Below are positions 1 through 8,458 of a stretch of DNA of 64,000 bases, one piece after another. A program made the translations under genes and the position numbers. Numbering within the stretch: the first letter of the stretch is position 1; every line of letters begins with the position of its first letter. The stretch is from Arenibacter sp040216555 (lineage in GTDB: Bacteria; Bacteroidota; Bacteroidia; Flavobacteriales; Flavobacteriaceae). The stretch is taken from positions 1 through 64,000 of the forward strand of contig JAVJOW010000021.1 of assembly GCA_040216555.1 (NCBI GenBank). The letters run 5' to 3'. Below the pieces are notes generated by a model. The model did not search any database. It was not told where the DNA came from and saw only the letters and a list, made by a program, of their open reading frames with translations.

Positions 1-47
1 TCTTCATCGTTGATTCTTATATAACTTCGATCAACCCATAAAGGCAT
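1..47 (-). CDS. Start of an unidentified protein running off the left edge
   Basis: An ATG on the minus strand at 47-45 opens a reading frame without stops to the window edge, reading MPLWVDRSYIRINDE. Only 15 codons are visible, so the family cannot be named. The frame lies downstream of a good Bacteroidota promoter (182-212) and a hairpin leader, which favours a real gene. The frame could equally be chance coding within a structured RNA, because the segment also holds a GTTGAT/ATCAAC inverted repeat. Confidence 0.4.
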   Translation of the reverse strand, partial: MPLWVDRSYIRINDE

Positions 48-181
48 TTTTCCCGGCCCGTTATTTCGATTTCATTTTCTGTGCCCCATTACCGTTTCCA
101 GTTCCGGGGCACGCTGTCTTTACAATATATCAATGAACTTATCTACTTATTTTTTACTGTCGCTCTTTCTCTAAGCGGGTG
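48..181 (-). other. Long structured leader of the left-edge transcript
   Basis: Between the promoter and the ATG at 47 lies a leader of about 130 nt. It contains a perfect 7-bp inverted repeat (81-87 with 116-122, GTGCCCC/GGGGCAC, 28-nt loop). On the minus strand it also contains GTTCATTGATATATTG, which resembles the boxA-like antitermination segments seen in Bacteroidota RNA leaders. A cis-regulatory leader is inferred. I cannot match it to a named riboswitch class. A plus-strand frame of 61 codons here (81-266) has no protein-like features. Confidence 0.35.
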
Positions 182-212
182 CAAATGTAGGATACTTTTT
201 TTGTTTACGCAA
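182..212 (-). promoter_or_regulatory. Bacteroidota-type sigma promoter, leftward
   Basis: Read on the minus strand, TTG (212-210) is followed by 20 nt and then TACATTTG (189-182). This is a full match to the TTG-N17-23-TAnnTTTG consensus known for Flavobacteriia and Bacteroides. It would drive the transcript leaving the window to the left. Confidence 0.6.
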
Positions 213-356
213 AACCTTTTCCGGATTATTTTTAAAAGATTTTTTAATTCTCCTGTAACCAGCTGATTTGCAGCTGAAATATTTATATCTTTTTTTACGA
301 CTTAAAGAATCACCAAAGACAAGACCCCCAAAAACTCTAGAAATTTGAACTTGGAA

Positions 357-2345
357 CTATGAAAAGAAATTCCAAACCAACCCAAATCGTATCACAAAAT
401 CCCTATAAGGATAATTGGGAGCAGCATAAAAATTATTACCAGAAAAAGAAGAGTTGAAGTGTTCGGCCTTTAAGAATATCCTGGTTTGCTGCACTCGGGC
501 ATTAATAAAAAAGTCCAACATAGGAAAACCGCCCAATTCCTCCTGGTTCTGGGAATAGAATTCGCCCAATACCGGATTATAGGCATCCGCATTATAGGAT
601 GTAAAATACTTAAGTGTCACCCCAGTTTGGAAGTATAGGGCCTTTTTAAACCCGAAGTTCGAATAATACAGGGTGTTTCTTGTAACTACTTCCGGTACAT
701 TTAAAACATTATTGGCCTGGGAAACATTCTGATACATTACCGTATTGTTGAGCGCAAAACCCTTCCACTTAAATTCCTTTCCATATTTAACCTTTATAAT
801 ATTAATGGTACTACTCTCCTGGAACGGTTTAATAAACGCCTGTTCCGCACCTTCAACCACAGTTGCCGAGGGATCCGACGCAAAGTAGGTGTAATTGTCC
901 AAAGAAGTGTATTTGGCCATTAAATTGCCGAAAACCTTGGATTCCAGATCAAATTGAAAACCATTGTTGTTTATCTTCTTAAAATCCCCCGTATGTTGCC
1001 AATTGTAATTACTGTAATCACTTTGATATAACAAGACGTTAAAATTGGGCATATGTGAAGATGAGTGTATGGAAAACTTAAGCTTGTTGTTCTTGTTAAT
1101 GTCATAACTGGCAAAGGCATCCAATAAATTTCCGGACAGATCCCCTGATATATTGGCCTGTGCCGACCCGTTCAACTGAAAACCACCAATCATCTTTACA
1201 TATTTGGCCCCGACAGCGATTTCATTTCCTTTTAGCTGGCTCTGGATTAGCTGGGTAGGTGTCTGTAATACCGAATTAAAAAAGTAGTTGTAACCGTAAT
1301 GATTAATAAACCCCGTCAACACACCCAATGTCTTATTGGAGAATTGGGAATAGACCTGATTAAAAGTAGTTTTTAAACTGGCCTTATCCGATATACCGGA
1401 GTCATAGGCATCACCAAAATAATCGTTTTGCGAGGTTTGTTTATATTGATAGTATTTGGTCTCATAACTAAACTCATGCCCAAGTGCCAAAGAAGTCGTC
1501 CTGGGCTTACCCAAATCCATTTTATTGCCAAACAAAATGTACTGATGATCCAAATAGTACCTTTTTCCCAATAGCCGGTTGCTGGCATCTCTAAACAGTA
1601 CATCCAACCTGGAACGGTCTCTAAAATCGGAGTCCCCTGATTCAAACTGCAATTCCTTATTGGACAATCCGCCATTTTCCTCAAACAAGGAATTTTGGGC
1701 AGCCCCATGCGCCCTTAAGTTATAACGCTTATCCCTGGATTTATAATTGGCCGTCATCTTAAAATTTCCAGACTCGGCTTCACTATACTGATATTTGCCC
1801 AATGACCTAAAGCCTTTAAATGCAATCGAAAAATTTAATCTAGGCGAGGTATTAAAAGCCAATAATGCATCCAATAGCTGTCCTTGCTCAAAAGTGGTCT
1901 TAAACATTAGGTCGCTCATAGGGGTCGCCACATTGTAATAATCAATGTCCCTAACCGCCATATAGTTATAATGCTTCGCACTGGCACCCAACTTGGGATA
2001 GGTATCCTTTACGTCAAAATTAACTCCCAATTTATTATATGGCTGCCCTACGTTGGCAAAAGGCATCAGCTCAAAATCGTCCTTCCTTAAAAAGTTGTAT
2101 TTATACTCCTTCTGAATGGAGATAGTAGTATCCAAAAAAGTAGTGTCCCTATCGTAACTTATAATTTTGTAATCCCTAATGGTTACTTCCTGACCTTTCT
2201 CTTCCCCAATTTTTCTAGGCGGAAGATTTCTGACTTTACGATCCATACCGACCTCCCCTTCGTTCCTTGAGGAGGGAATTGAATCCTCCTGTGCACTAAT
2301 GGCCTGACTAAAAATCACTATTAAAAGCGACAATAAATATCTCAT
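357..2345 (-). CDS. Putative outer-membrane porin (Bacteroidota Porin_10-type)
   Basis: The product of 662 residues starts with a signal peptide (residues 1-18, ending SAQ) and a short charged linker containing the motif NLPPRKIG. The rest is beta-strand-rich with many alternating aromatic residues (for example NYNWQHTG and KRYYLDHQY) and ends in the aromatic strand FVIRFGLVWNFFS, as expected of an outer-membrane barrel. Length and layout fit the Flavobacteriia-specific putative porin family; the substrate is unknown. It is monocistronic here: a TAnnTTTG-like element lies at 2364-2371, and the SusD gene upstream ends in a strong terminator. I see no truncation. Confidence is high for an outer-membrane barrel and moderate for transport function. 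Confidence 0.8.
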   Translation of the reverse strand: MRYLLSLLIVIFSQAISAQEDSIPSSRNEGEVGMDRKVRNLPPRKIGEEKGQEVTIRDYKIISYDRDTTFLDTTISIQKEYKYNFLRKDDFELMPFANVGQPYNKLGVNFDVKDTYPKLGASAKHYNYMAVRDIDYYNVATPMSDLMFKTTFEQGQLLDALLAFNTSPRLNFSIAFKGFRSLGKYQYSEAESGNFKMTANYKSRDKRYNLRAHGAAQNSLFEENGGLSNKELQFESGDSDFRDRSRLDVLFRDASNRLLGKRYYLDHQYILFGNKMDLGKPRTTSLALGHEFSYETKYYQYKQTSQNDYFGDAYDSGISDKASLKTTFNQVYSQFSNKTLGVLTGFINHYGYNYFFNSVLQTPTQLIQSQLKGNEIAVGAKYVKMIGGFQLNGSAQANISGDLSGNLLDAFASYDINKNNKLKFSIHSSSHMPNFNVLLYQSDYSNYNWQHTGDFKKINNNGFQFDLESKVFGNLMAKYTSLDNYTYFASDPSATVVEGAEQAFIKPFQESSTINIIKVKYGKEFKWKGFALNNTVMYQNVSQANNVLNVPEVVTRNTLYYSNFGFKKALYFQTGVTLKYFTSYNADAYNPVLGEFYSQNQEELGGFPMLDFFINARVQQTRIFLKAEHFNSSFSGNNFYAAPNYPYRDFVIRFGLVWNFFS

Positions 2346-2363
2346 GTTACAAACTTACGTCGA

Positions 2364-2371
2364 CAAAGTTA
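2364..2371 (-). promoter_or_regulatory. Candidate -7 element for the porin gene
   Basis: The minus strand reads TAACTTTG 18 nt before the porin ATG, matching TAnnTTTG. A second match, TAAGTTTG, sits at 2357-2350, only 4 nt from the ATG. No TTG lies at the expected upstream distance, so support is partial. Confidence 0.35.
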
Positions 2372-2522
2372 ATTTTTTTGTCCTTAATGAAATGTGAAAG
2401 TTTAAAAAACAGGGAAACGACGTCCTATCTGCTGTTCAAATATTGATAATAACGGCAAATTTTAAATCTTGGATATTGAATTAACCCATTGCAAAAACCA
2501 TTTCAATCCCAGTATTAGAAAC

Positions 2523-2552
2523 AAAAAAAACCTGCAGGGGATACCTGCAGGT
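2523..2552 (-). terminator. Rho-independent terminator of the susCD operon
   Basis: A 9-bp perfect inverted repeat (ACCTGCAGG, 2530-2538, with 2544-2552) has a 5-nt loop. On the minus strand it is followed by eight T. It lies 27 nt after the susD stop codon. Confidence 0.85.
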
Positions 2553-2578
2553 TCTTAGACTTATCATTAATAATTTTT

Positions 2579-4030
2579 CTAGTTCAAATCCCAGAACAAT
2601 TGGGTCTCTGCTTCATCTCCACCAATAGCGGAGGCAGCCGAACTATAATTGGCCCCATTTAAGGACTGCTCTATAATTGGATAGGTATATCTGTTCGGAA
2701 AACCGGAAACCGCATCAGCAGGAGTAGCCATAAGTGGATAATCCAACAATCTTATTGAAGTCCATGCTTCCATTCCCCTATTGTAAAGAGAAATCCATTT
2801 TTGGGTCCCAATCACCTCTTTCCAAGGCGTAGTAGCCGTACTAGCCAAAATAGACAAGTCATAATCTACATTAGATTGCGCCAAATAATCGGTAGCGTCT
2901 TCAGCGGTACCGCCCCAATATAGGATGGACGCTGTTATGCCCGCATCATAGTGTTCCTTTTCCGTACCTCCAACTTCAAATGAGCGCGCCCTTGCTTCTG
3001 CCAACAAAAAGCTTACCTCGGAATAATCTAAAATAATACCTGGGAAAGTCGCCTCTTCCAATTGAGCAGAAACGTGGGAATAGGATGAATAACTAGAAGG
3101 CTCTCCAATGCCACCTCCCTCGTAGATACCATCACTAGTTGGCAAGAAATATAGTGGCAATCTTGGATCGTCCAAAGTATTCATAGCGTCTATAATAGTA
3201 GCGGCCGCAACAAAATCATTCCTACCACTTAAAACCAAATTATCATAGACCGGATTTGTATTGGGATCGGAACCTAAATATTCGTAAGCTGCATTATCAT
3301 CATTGCTTGTAAACACCCCAGTGGCGACGGCACTTTCCACGGTAGTTTTGGCGAAGGCCTCATCCACATCGGATAAAAGTATCCCCATTCTCAATTTTAG
3401 GGAAGCAGCGAACTTTTTCCACAGTGTTACGTCACCTCCATATATTCTATCAGCACTACCAAAACTTCCAGTACTCTCATCCAAAGCATTTATAGCAGCA
3501 GTCAATCTACCAACTAAATCCTTGTAGATCGTTTCGCCGTCGTCATACTTAGGAAGAAGGTTGTCTACATCCAAAGCTTCGGAATAAGGAACATCCCCAA
3601 AAGTTTCCACCAAATTGGCATAGGTATAAACATTGAGAATCTCGATAATGGTCAGCTTGTTAGGCTTTAATGCTTCCAGCTCAGGAGTGGAATAGGTTGT
3701 TGCCTCAATAACTATTTTGGCCTCCTCCAAATCCTTTAAAACATCTTTGTACATTACGCTCCAGTGTTTTGCAGGAATGGTTCTGGTAACCTGATCGTAG
3801 TTACTTTCGTCCGTATAGGTAGTTTCCTGTAAATACTGGGCCCAAAGTTTGGTATTGTTATTGTTTACATTCAAATCTACCACTTGGTCCACCAAGTTCT
3901 TCTGCGCCCCGGTAAACAAACTTTCACCCGGCACGGCCAATGGATCCTTGATATTCTCGTTCAGACTTTCCAAATCACTGGAACAAGAAGCAAAAATCAC
4001 GGCAGTAATTAATATTGCTAGTTTTTTCAT
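2579..4030 (-). CDS. SusD/RagB-like nutrient-binding lipoprotein
   Basis: The product of 483 residues is a surface lipoprotein. Its signal peptide ends in a lipobox with Cys16 followed by SSDLESLNEN, and the SusD-type opening is typical of the SusD-like_2 group (FTGAQKNLVDQVV, then the helical TPR region with WSVMYKDVLKDLEEAK). SusD proteins sit on the outer face and deliver ligand to the SusC channel. The gene starts 12 nt after the susC stop on the same strand, so the two form one operon that ends at the terminator 2523-2552. No glycoside hydrolase, sulfatase, peptidase or regulator gene adjoins the pair, so the ligand (glycan, peptide or other) cannot be inferred. Confidence 0.92.
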   Translation of the reverse strand: MKKLAILITAVIFASCSSDLESLNENIKDPLAVPGESLFTGAQKNLVDQVVDLNVNNNNTKLWAQYLQETTYTDESNYDQVTRTIPAKHWSVMYKDVLKDLEEAKIVIEATTYSTPELEALKPNKLTIIEILNVYTYANLVETFGDVPYSEALDVDNLLPKYDDGETIYKDLVGRLTAAINALDESTGSFGSADRIYGGDVTLWKKFAASLKLRMGILLSDVDEAFAKTTVESAVATGVFTSNDDNAAYEYLGSDPNTNPVYDNLVLSGRNDFVAAATIIDAMNTLDDPRLPLYFLPTSDGIYEGGGIGEPSSYSSYSHVSAQLEEATFPGIILDYSEVSFLLAEARARSFEVGGTEKEHYDAGITASILYWGGTAEDATDYLAQSNVDYDLSILASTATTPWKEVIGTQKWISLYNRGMEAWTSIRLLDYPLMATPADAVSGFPNRYTYPIIEQSLNGANYSSAASAIGGDEAETQLFWDLN

Positions 4031-4042
4031 TTTTATTTTTTT

Positions 4043-7000
4043 TTAGAATTGTAATTTAAGATTGACACCAAAATCCCTCGTGGTCGGCAAAGACCCAACA
4101 GAATACCCTTGAAGGTTACCAGCAGACAAACCACTTTCTGGATCTGCGTGCGGTAATTTTTTGTCTATTATCCAAAGGTTTGATCCAATAAAGCTTAAAC
4201 TAGCATTGGTCAAGAACGTATTGGCCAACAATTTGCTAGGCAAATTATAGGTAAGTGCCACCTCACGTAATTTTACATAGCTGGCATCATAGACAAACGC
4301 TTTGTCTGGCAAACCTCTTCTATATCCAAAGGCACCAAATCTGTCGGCCCTAATTCTGGAAGTATTTGTTGCCCCATCTGGGTTTACACCCTCATTAATA
4401 AATCCACCTCCATCGGCCAAGGTATTCCTTACAGGATTACCCAAATCGTTGATAAAGGCTGTTTCTGCATACAAACCAGTAGCAAGTCCATAATATTGGT
4501 CCAAGGAGAATATACTACCTCCTTGTTGAATATCGATCAAAAAGCTTAATGAAAATTCTTTGTAGTTGAATTTATTGGAAATCCCCATCAACCAATCTGG
4601 GTTGGTATCTCCAATATTTTGATCTGAGGTGGACGTTTTTATATATTGACCATCCGCTGGGTCAACTACCTTTTCTCCATTTAAATAAGTGTAGTCAGTA
4701 CCATAGATTACTCCATAGGGCTGTCCTACTTCTGCATTAAGGGTTACCCCACCTTGGAAATCTCCCAATTGCAACGTCTGGATTCCATCTTCCAAGGATA
4801 CCACCTCGTTTTTATTCTTGGTCCAGTTGACCATGGCAGTCCAACTGAAGTTATCCGTTCTAACTGGATTTCCAGATATGGAAAGCTCCACACCTTTGTT
4901 TTCAATTTCACCTGCATTCAATATCTTTTTCTCATAACCTGTAGCTCTAGAAACCGGAACTCCAAAAATTTGATCTACGGAATTGGTTTGGTAATAAGCA
5001 AGATCAAAACTTAACCTATTACGTAAAAACTTCATTTCCAAACCAAGCTCGAAGCTTTCTGTTTTTTCAGGCTTCAAATTAGGATTCTTTTTCTCATTAT
5101 CAACAGAAGTACTTGGTGCTCCTGGTGGAATGTTTACGTTATATGTATCGTATAGAAAATCGAAAGGTGCACTATTACCTACTTCCGCATAGTTGGCCCT
5201 TAATTTACCAAAGGTGATGAAATCCGCATTCAAAAGATTAGTGAAAACAAAACTCGTGGCTATAGAAGGATAGTAAAAAGTACTATTGTCCTCAGGCAAT
5301 GTAGAAGAGTGATCCCTTCTTATGGTAGCATCTACGAAAAGAATACTGTTGTAACCCAAAGATGCGCTCGCGTAAATACCATCTATACCAACTCTTTCAT
5401 CATTTTCAACAGGAAGTGCAAGTGGACCTGTACTATTCTGCAAAGAATATAGTTTTGGCACACTCAAGCCACCGCTTGTCGCAGAGTAAATGGATTGAAA
5501 TTCGCTCCTTCTAATGTTAGTACCCAATATCCCTTTTAAATTAAATTGATCGGAAAGGTCCTTTTGAAAATTAAACATGAAATCATAATTGGTCTCCGTA
5601 ACTTCCAGATTTCTTCTTCCGTAACCAGAATCCACATTTCCTCTGTTTCCGGCACTATCTGGAATACCAAAGCTTGTTGGCACACTACCGTTGGCCCTTC
5701 TCTCCTCTTGCAACTCAGAATAGGTATCTGTCGCCGCTCTAGCAGTAAAGTTCAACCAGTCTGTAAACTTATAATCCAAGGACACATTACCTATAAAACG
5801 ATTTCTAGAATCGTTCTGGTAATTCTCGTAACGGGTCCAATATGGGTTGTCCCAGTAAATCGGTGCCGAACCGGCATCTGTGCTTGCAGGGTTCCAAGTA
5901 ACGTTTCTTTTGGTATCAAAATAGATATCCTTTAGATCTTTTAGATCAACGTTGGTTTGCCACCATTGTTTAAAATTACTGATAATGTTATCGTTATAAC
6001 CTGTTGAGTTTCGACCCAATGCCTTGGTGTTGATATAATTGGCATAACCAGTAACGGTTAATCGATCCGTTAATGCAAAAGAACCGCTCATCGAAAAATT
6101 GTGCTTTTTAATAGTACTGTTCGGCATTAAACCGCTCTGATCAAACTGGGTATAGTTTAATCGAAAAGAACCATCATCATCGTAGGACCTTGCAAAAGAA
6201 ACCGAATTGGTTGTTGTAACCGGAGTTTCAAAAAATGTTATTGGCCCGTTCTTGGCATTTACCCAAGGCGTAGCCGTTCTATAGTTTGGAGAATCTGGAT
6301 CCAGAGCATCCCATTGGTATATCAATAGATTTGGATCGAACCTTCCTCCATAGGAAGCATCCTCTGTAAATGGCACAGTTAAATCGGCAATTCCGTCACC
6401 GGTAACATCCTCCATATTATAAAAATCATCTTCGTCCGGCCCGTAATAAGCTCCGTACCCAGCACCGTATTGGTTTTGGTACTTGGCAAAAGTACTTTTA
6501 TCTATAGAACCTATTGTAATTCCCGAATTAACAGTAACCCCAATTCCTTGGGCATCCTTTCCTTTTTTGGTGGTTATCATAATAACCCCATTGGCAGCCC
6601 TTGAACCATATAAGGCAGAAGCGGCCGCTCCTTTTAAAACGTTTACAGACTCAATATCATCAGGGTTTATATCGGAAGCGGTATTTCCATAATCATAATA
6701 GTTACCACTTGCCTCACCTTGATACTTGGAATTTGTATTCGTATTGTTTACAGGTACACCATCAATAACGAACAGGGCCTGGTTGCTCCCGGTCAAAGAG
6801 GCGTTACCCCTAATAACCACGTTGGTGGAACCTCCAAGGTTGTTGTTCTTCCTGATCTGAATACCAGAAGCCTTTCCTGAAAGAGCATTTACAAAGTTTC
6901 CGCTTTTCACAGTATTCAAGTCCTCTCCTTGAACCTCTTGTGTAGCATATCCCAAGGATTTTTTATCCCTTGAAATACCCAAAGCCGTTACTACTACTTC

Positions 7001-7309
7001 CTCCAAGGCTTGAGCATCCTCCTGCATAATAACATCGATTGTGGACGATGCGCCAATTACCTTTGTAACACTCATTTGCCCAATATAACTGAACAATAAG
7101 GTTTGCCCTTCACTACCTTGAATGGTGTAATTACCATCAAAATCAGTCTGTGTTCCATTAGTGGTCCCTTCGACCAAAATGTTCACTCCAGGCAAGGCCA
7201 GACCCAATTGATCGGTCACCGTACCGGAGATTGTTTTTTCCTGTGCGTAGGAAAAACTCATTAATAACCCCATGATCGGAGCTAAAATCCAAGTTAGTTT
7301 TGATTTCAT
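4043..7309 (-). CDS. SusC/RagA-type TonB-linked outer-membrane transporter
   Basis: The product of 1088 residues has a signal peptide (1-22, ending SYA). A carboxypeptidase-regulatory-like domain follows (about 25-105; KTISGTVTDQLGLALPGVNI). The TonB-dependent plug has the SusC signature (about 120-245; LGISRDKKSLGYATQEV, then IRGNASLTGSNQALFVIDGVPV and DIESVNVLKGAAASALYGSRAANGV, quoted in parts). A large barrel follows and ends in VNLKLQF. It imports ligand captured by the downstream SusD lipoprotein, using TonB energy. A TonB-box-like motif (EEVVVTALG) is visible near residue 105. No anti-sigma or ECF gene lies next to it. I found no convincing promoter in the 523-bp upstream gap. Confidence 0.95.
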   Translation of the reverse strand: MKSKLTWILAPIMGLLMSFSYAQEKTISGTVTDQLGLALPGVNILVEGTTNGTQTDFDGNYTIQGSEGQTLLFSYIGQMSVTKVIGASSTIDVIMQEDAQALEEVVVTALGISRDKKSLGYATQEVQGEDLNTVKSGNFVNALSGKASGIQIRKNNNLGGSTNVVIRGNASLTGSNQALFVIDGVPVNNTNTNSKYQGEASGNYYDYGNTASDINPDDIESVNVLKGAAASALYGSRAANGVIMITTKKGKDAQGIGVTVNSGITIGSIDKSTFAKYQNQYGAGYGAYYGPDEDDFYNMEDVTGDGIADLTVPFTEDASYGGRFDPNLLIYQWDALDPDSPNYRTATPWVNAKNGPITFFETPVTTTNSVSFARSYDDDGSFRLNYTQFDQSGLMPNSTIKKHNFSMSGSFALTDRLTVTGYANYINTKALGRNSTGYNDNIISNFKQWWQTNVDLKDLKDIYFDTKRNVTWNPASTDAGSAPIYWDNPYWTRYENYQNDSRNRFIGNVSLDYKFTDWLNFTARAATDTYSELQEERRANGSVPTSFGIPDSAGNRGNVDSGYGRRNLEVTETNYDFMFNFQKDLSDQFNLKGILGTNIRRSEFQSIYSATSGGLSVPKLYSLQNSTGPLALPVENDERVGIDGIYASASLGYNSILFVDATIRRDHSSTLPEDNSTFYYPSIATSFVFTNLLNADFITFGKLRANYAEVGNSAPFDFLYDTYNVNIPPGAPSTSVDNEKKNPNLKPEKTESFELGLEMKFLRNRLSFDLAYYQTNSVDQIFGVPVSRATGYEKKILNAGEIENKGVELSISGNPVRTDNFSWTAMVNWTKNKNEVVSLEDGIQTLQLGDFQGGVTLNAEVGQPYGVIYGTDYTYLNGEKVVDPADGQYIKTSTSDQNIGDTNPDWLMGISNKFNYKEFSLSFLIDIQQGGSIFSLDQYYGLATGLYAETAFINDLGNPVRNTLADGGGFINEGVNPDGATNTSRIRADRFGAFGYRRGLPDKAFVYDASYVKLREVALTYNLPSKLLANTFLTNASLSFIGSNLWIIDKKLPHADPESGLSAGNLQGYSVGSLPTTRDFGVNLKLQF

Positions 7310-7832
7310 TTACTTTTTTTTAAGAATTAGTCAGCCGCAAACTTGTGAAAAATTCCTTAAAAAACCTAAAAAATTTAACAAAAGCATCGCTACTTGTTAA
7401 ACTTACCCCCTATTATTATTAAATTGTTAATATTTTAGCTATTAAACAATAATTAATATCAAGAATTGTGCTAAATTCCTAAAGATTCTTAACCTAAGAA
7501 TATTCCTACCACATATGATAAATAAATTTTAACAGATTTGAACAAGGCAATAATTCATCCAAAGGACCTTTTTTCTATAGGCAAATCCTTGACAATCGTT
7601 TTTAATGGCCAATTGCCGACTACTTCCTTAACTTCAGGAACACGGACCCACTCGATGACAAAACCATTACATACTTGAGAATTTGTTTCCAACGGGCATT
7701 ATCCCTTTTATAAATTTTTATATTTGACATTAGTTGGAGAAAAGTATTGGCAATTGGCAGGTTTGTCTTCCGTACATCTATCTAAATTGATGAAGTATTT
7801 TCAATTCCCAACCACATTAGAACAATACATAA
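7310..7832. other. Divergent intergenic region between susC and rnhB (523 bp)
   Basis: This AT-rich gap separates the minus-strand susCD operon from plus-strand rnhB. A TATATTTG (7719-7726) matches the Bacteroidota -7 element and could serve rnhB, although no TTG sits at the proper distance. No ORF with protein-like composition, tRNA or strong hairpin was seen. Confidence 0.5.
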
Positions 7833-8429
7833 ATGTTAAAAGCCTTTTACAAATATGATTTGGAAGCAGGAACTGATGAAGCAGGTCGTGGGTGTTTGGC
7901 AGGACCTGTTACCGCCGCAGCGGTTATTTTACCAAAGGATTTTACGAACGATACCCTTAACGACTCAAAAATTCTGTCCTCTACAAAAAGAGATTTACTT
8001 AGGCCAATCATTGAAACAAGTGCCACCAGCTTTGGAATTGCCCATATTTTTCCTGATGAAATTGACAAAATTAACATTTTAAACGCGTCCTTTCTGGCAA
8101 TGCACAAAGCCCTTGATCAATTAAATACAGACCCGGAATTTATCATCGTGGATGGCAACAGGTTCAACCCGTACCAAAACATCCCCCATGCCTGCATTGT
8201 AAAAGGAGACGGTAAATACCTAAGCATTGCCGCGGCTTCCATCTTGGCCAAAACCTTTAGGGACGCCTATATGGAAAAAATCCATTTGGAATATCCTATG
8301 TACAATTGGATAAAAAACAAAGGCTATCCCACCAAGGAACACAGAGAGGCCATACGGAAGTACGGTATCACCAAATACCATCGAAAAACTTTTAGACAAT
8401 TACCAGAACAATTAAGACTGGAAGTTTAA
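7833..8429 (+). CDS. rnhB: Ribonuclease HII
   Basis: The product of 198 residues degrades the RNA strand of RNA-DNA hybrids and nicks at single ribonucleotides embedded in DNA, in the cytoplasm. The N-terminal signature AGTDEAGRGCLAGPV carries the metal-binding Asp15 and Glu16. NDSK follows at 43-46, then VDGN (Asp107) and KGDGKYLSIAAASILAK (Asp126 region), with Asp144 downstream; together these complete the acidic active site. Length and order are normal for type 2 RNase H. The ATG at 7833 gives an N-terminus only 12 residues before the catalytic motif, as in relatives. A large lipoprotein gene follows within 30 nt on the same strand and may be co-transcribed. Confidence 0.97.
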   Translation: MLKAFYKYDLEAGTDEAGRGCLAGPVTAAAVILPKDFTNDTLNDSKILSSTKRDLLRPIIETSATSFGIAHIFPDEIDKINILNASFLAMHKALDQLNTDPEFIIVDGNRFNPYQNIPHACIVKGDGKYLSIAAASILAKTFRDAYMEKIHLEYPMYNWIKNKGYPTKEHREAIRKYGITKYHRKTFRQLPEQLRLEV

Positions 8430-8458
8430 AAATCCTAAATTTGTTCAAAGCTTTATTT

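Noticed and set aside
81..266. Plus-strand frame of 61 codons
   Set aside because: It lies over a minus-strand promoter and leader, has no signal or motif, and its composition is that of non-coding DNA.
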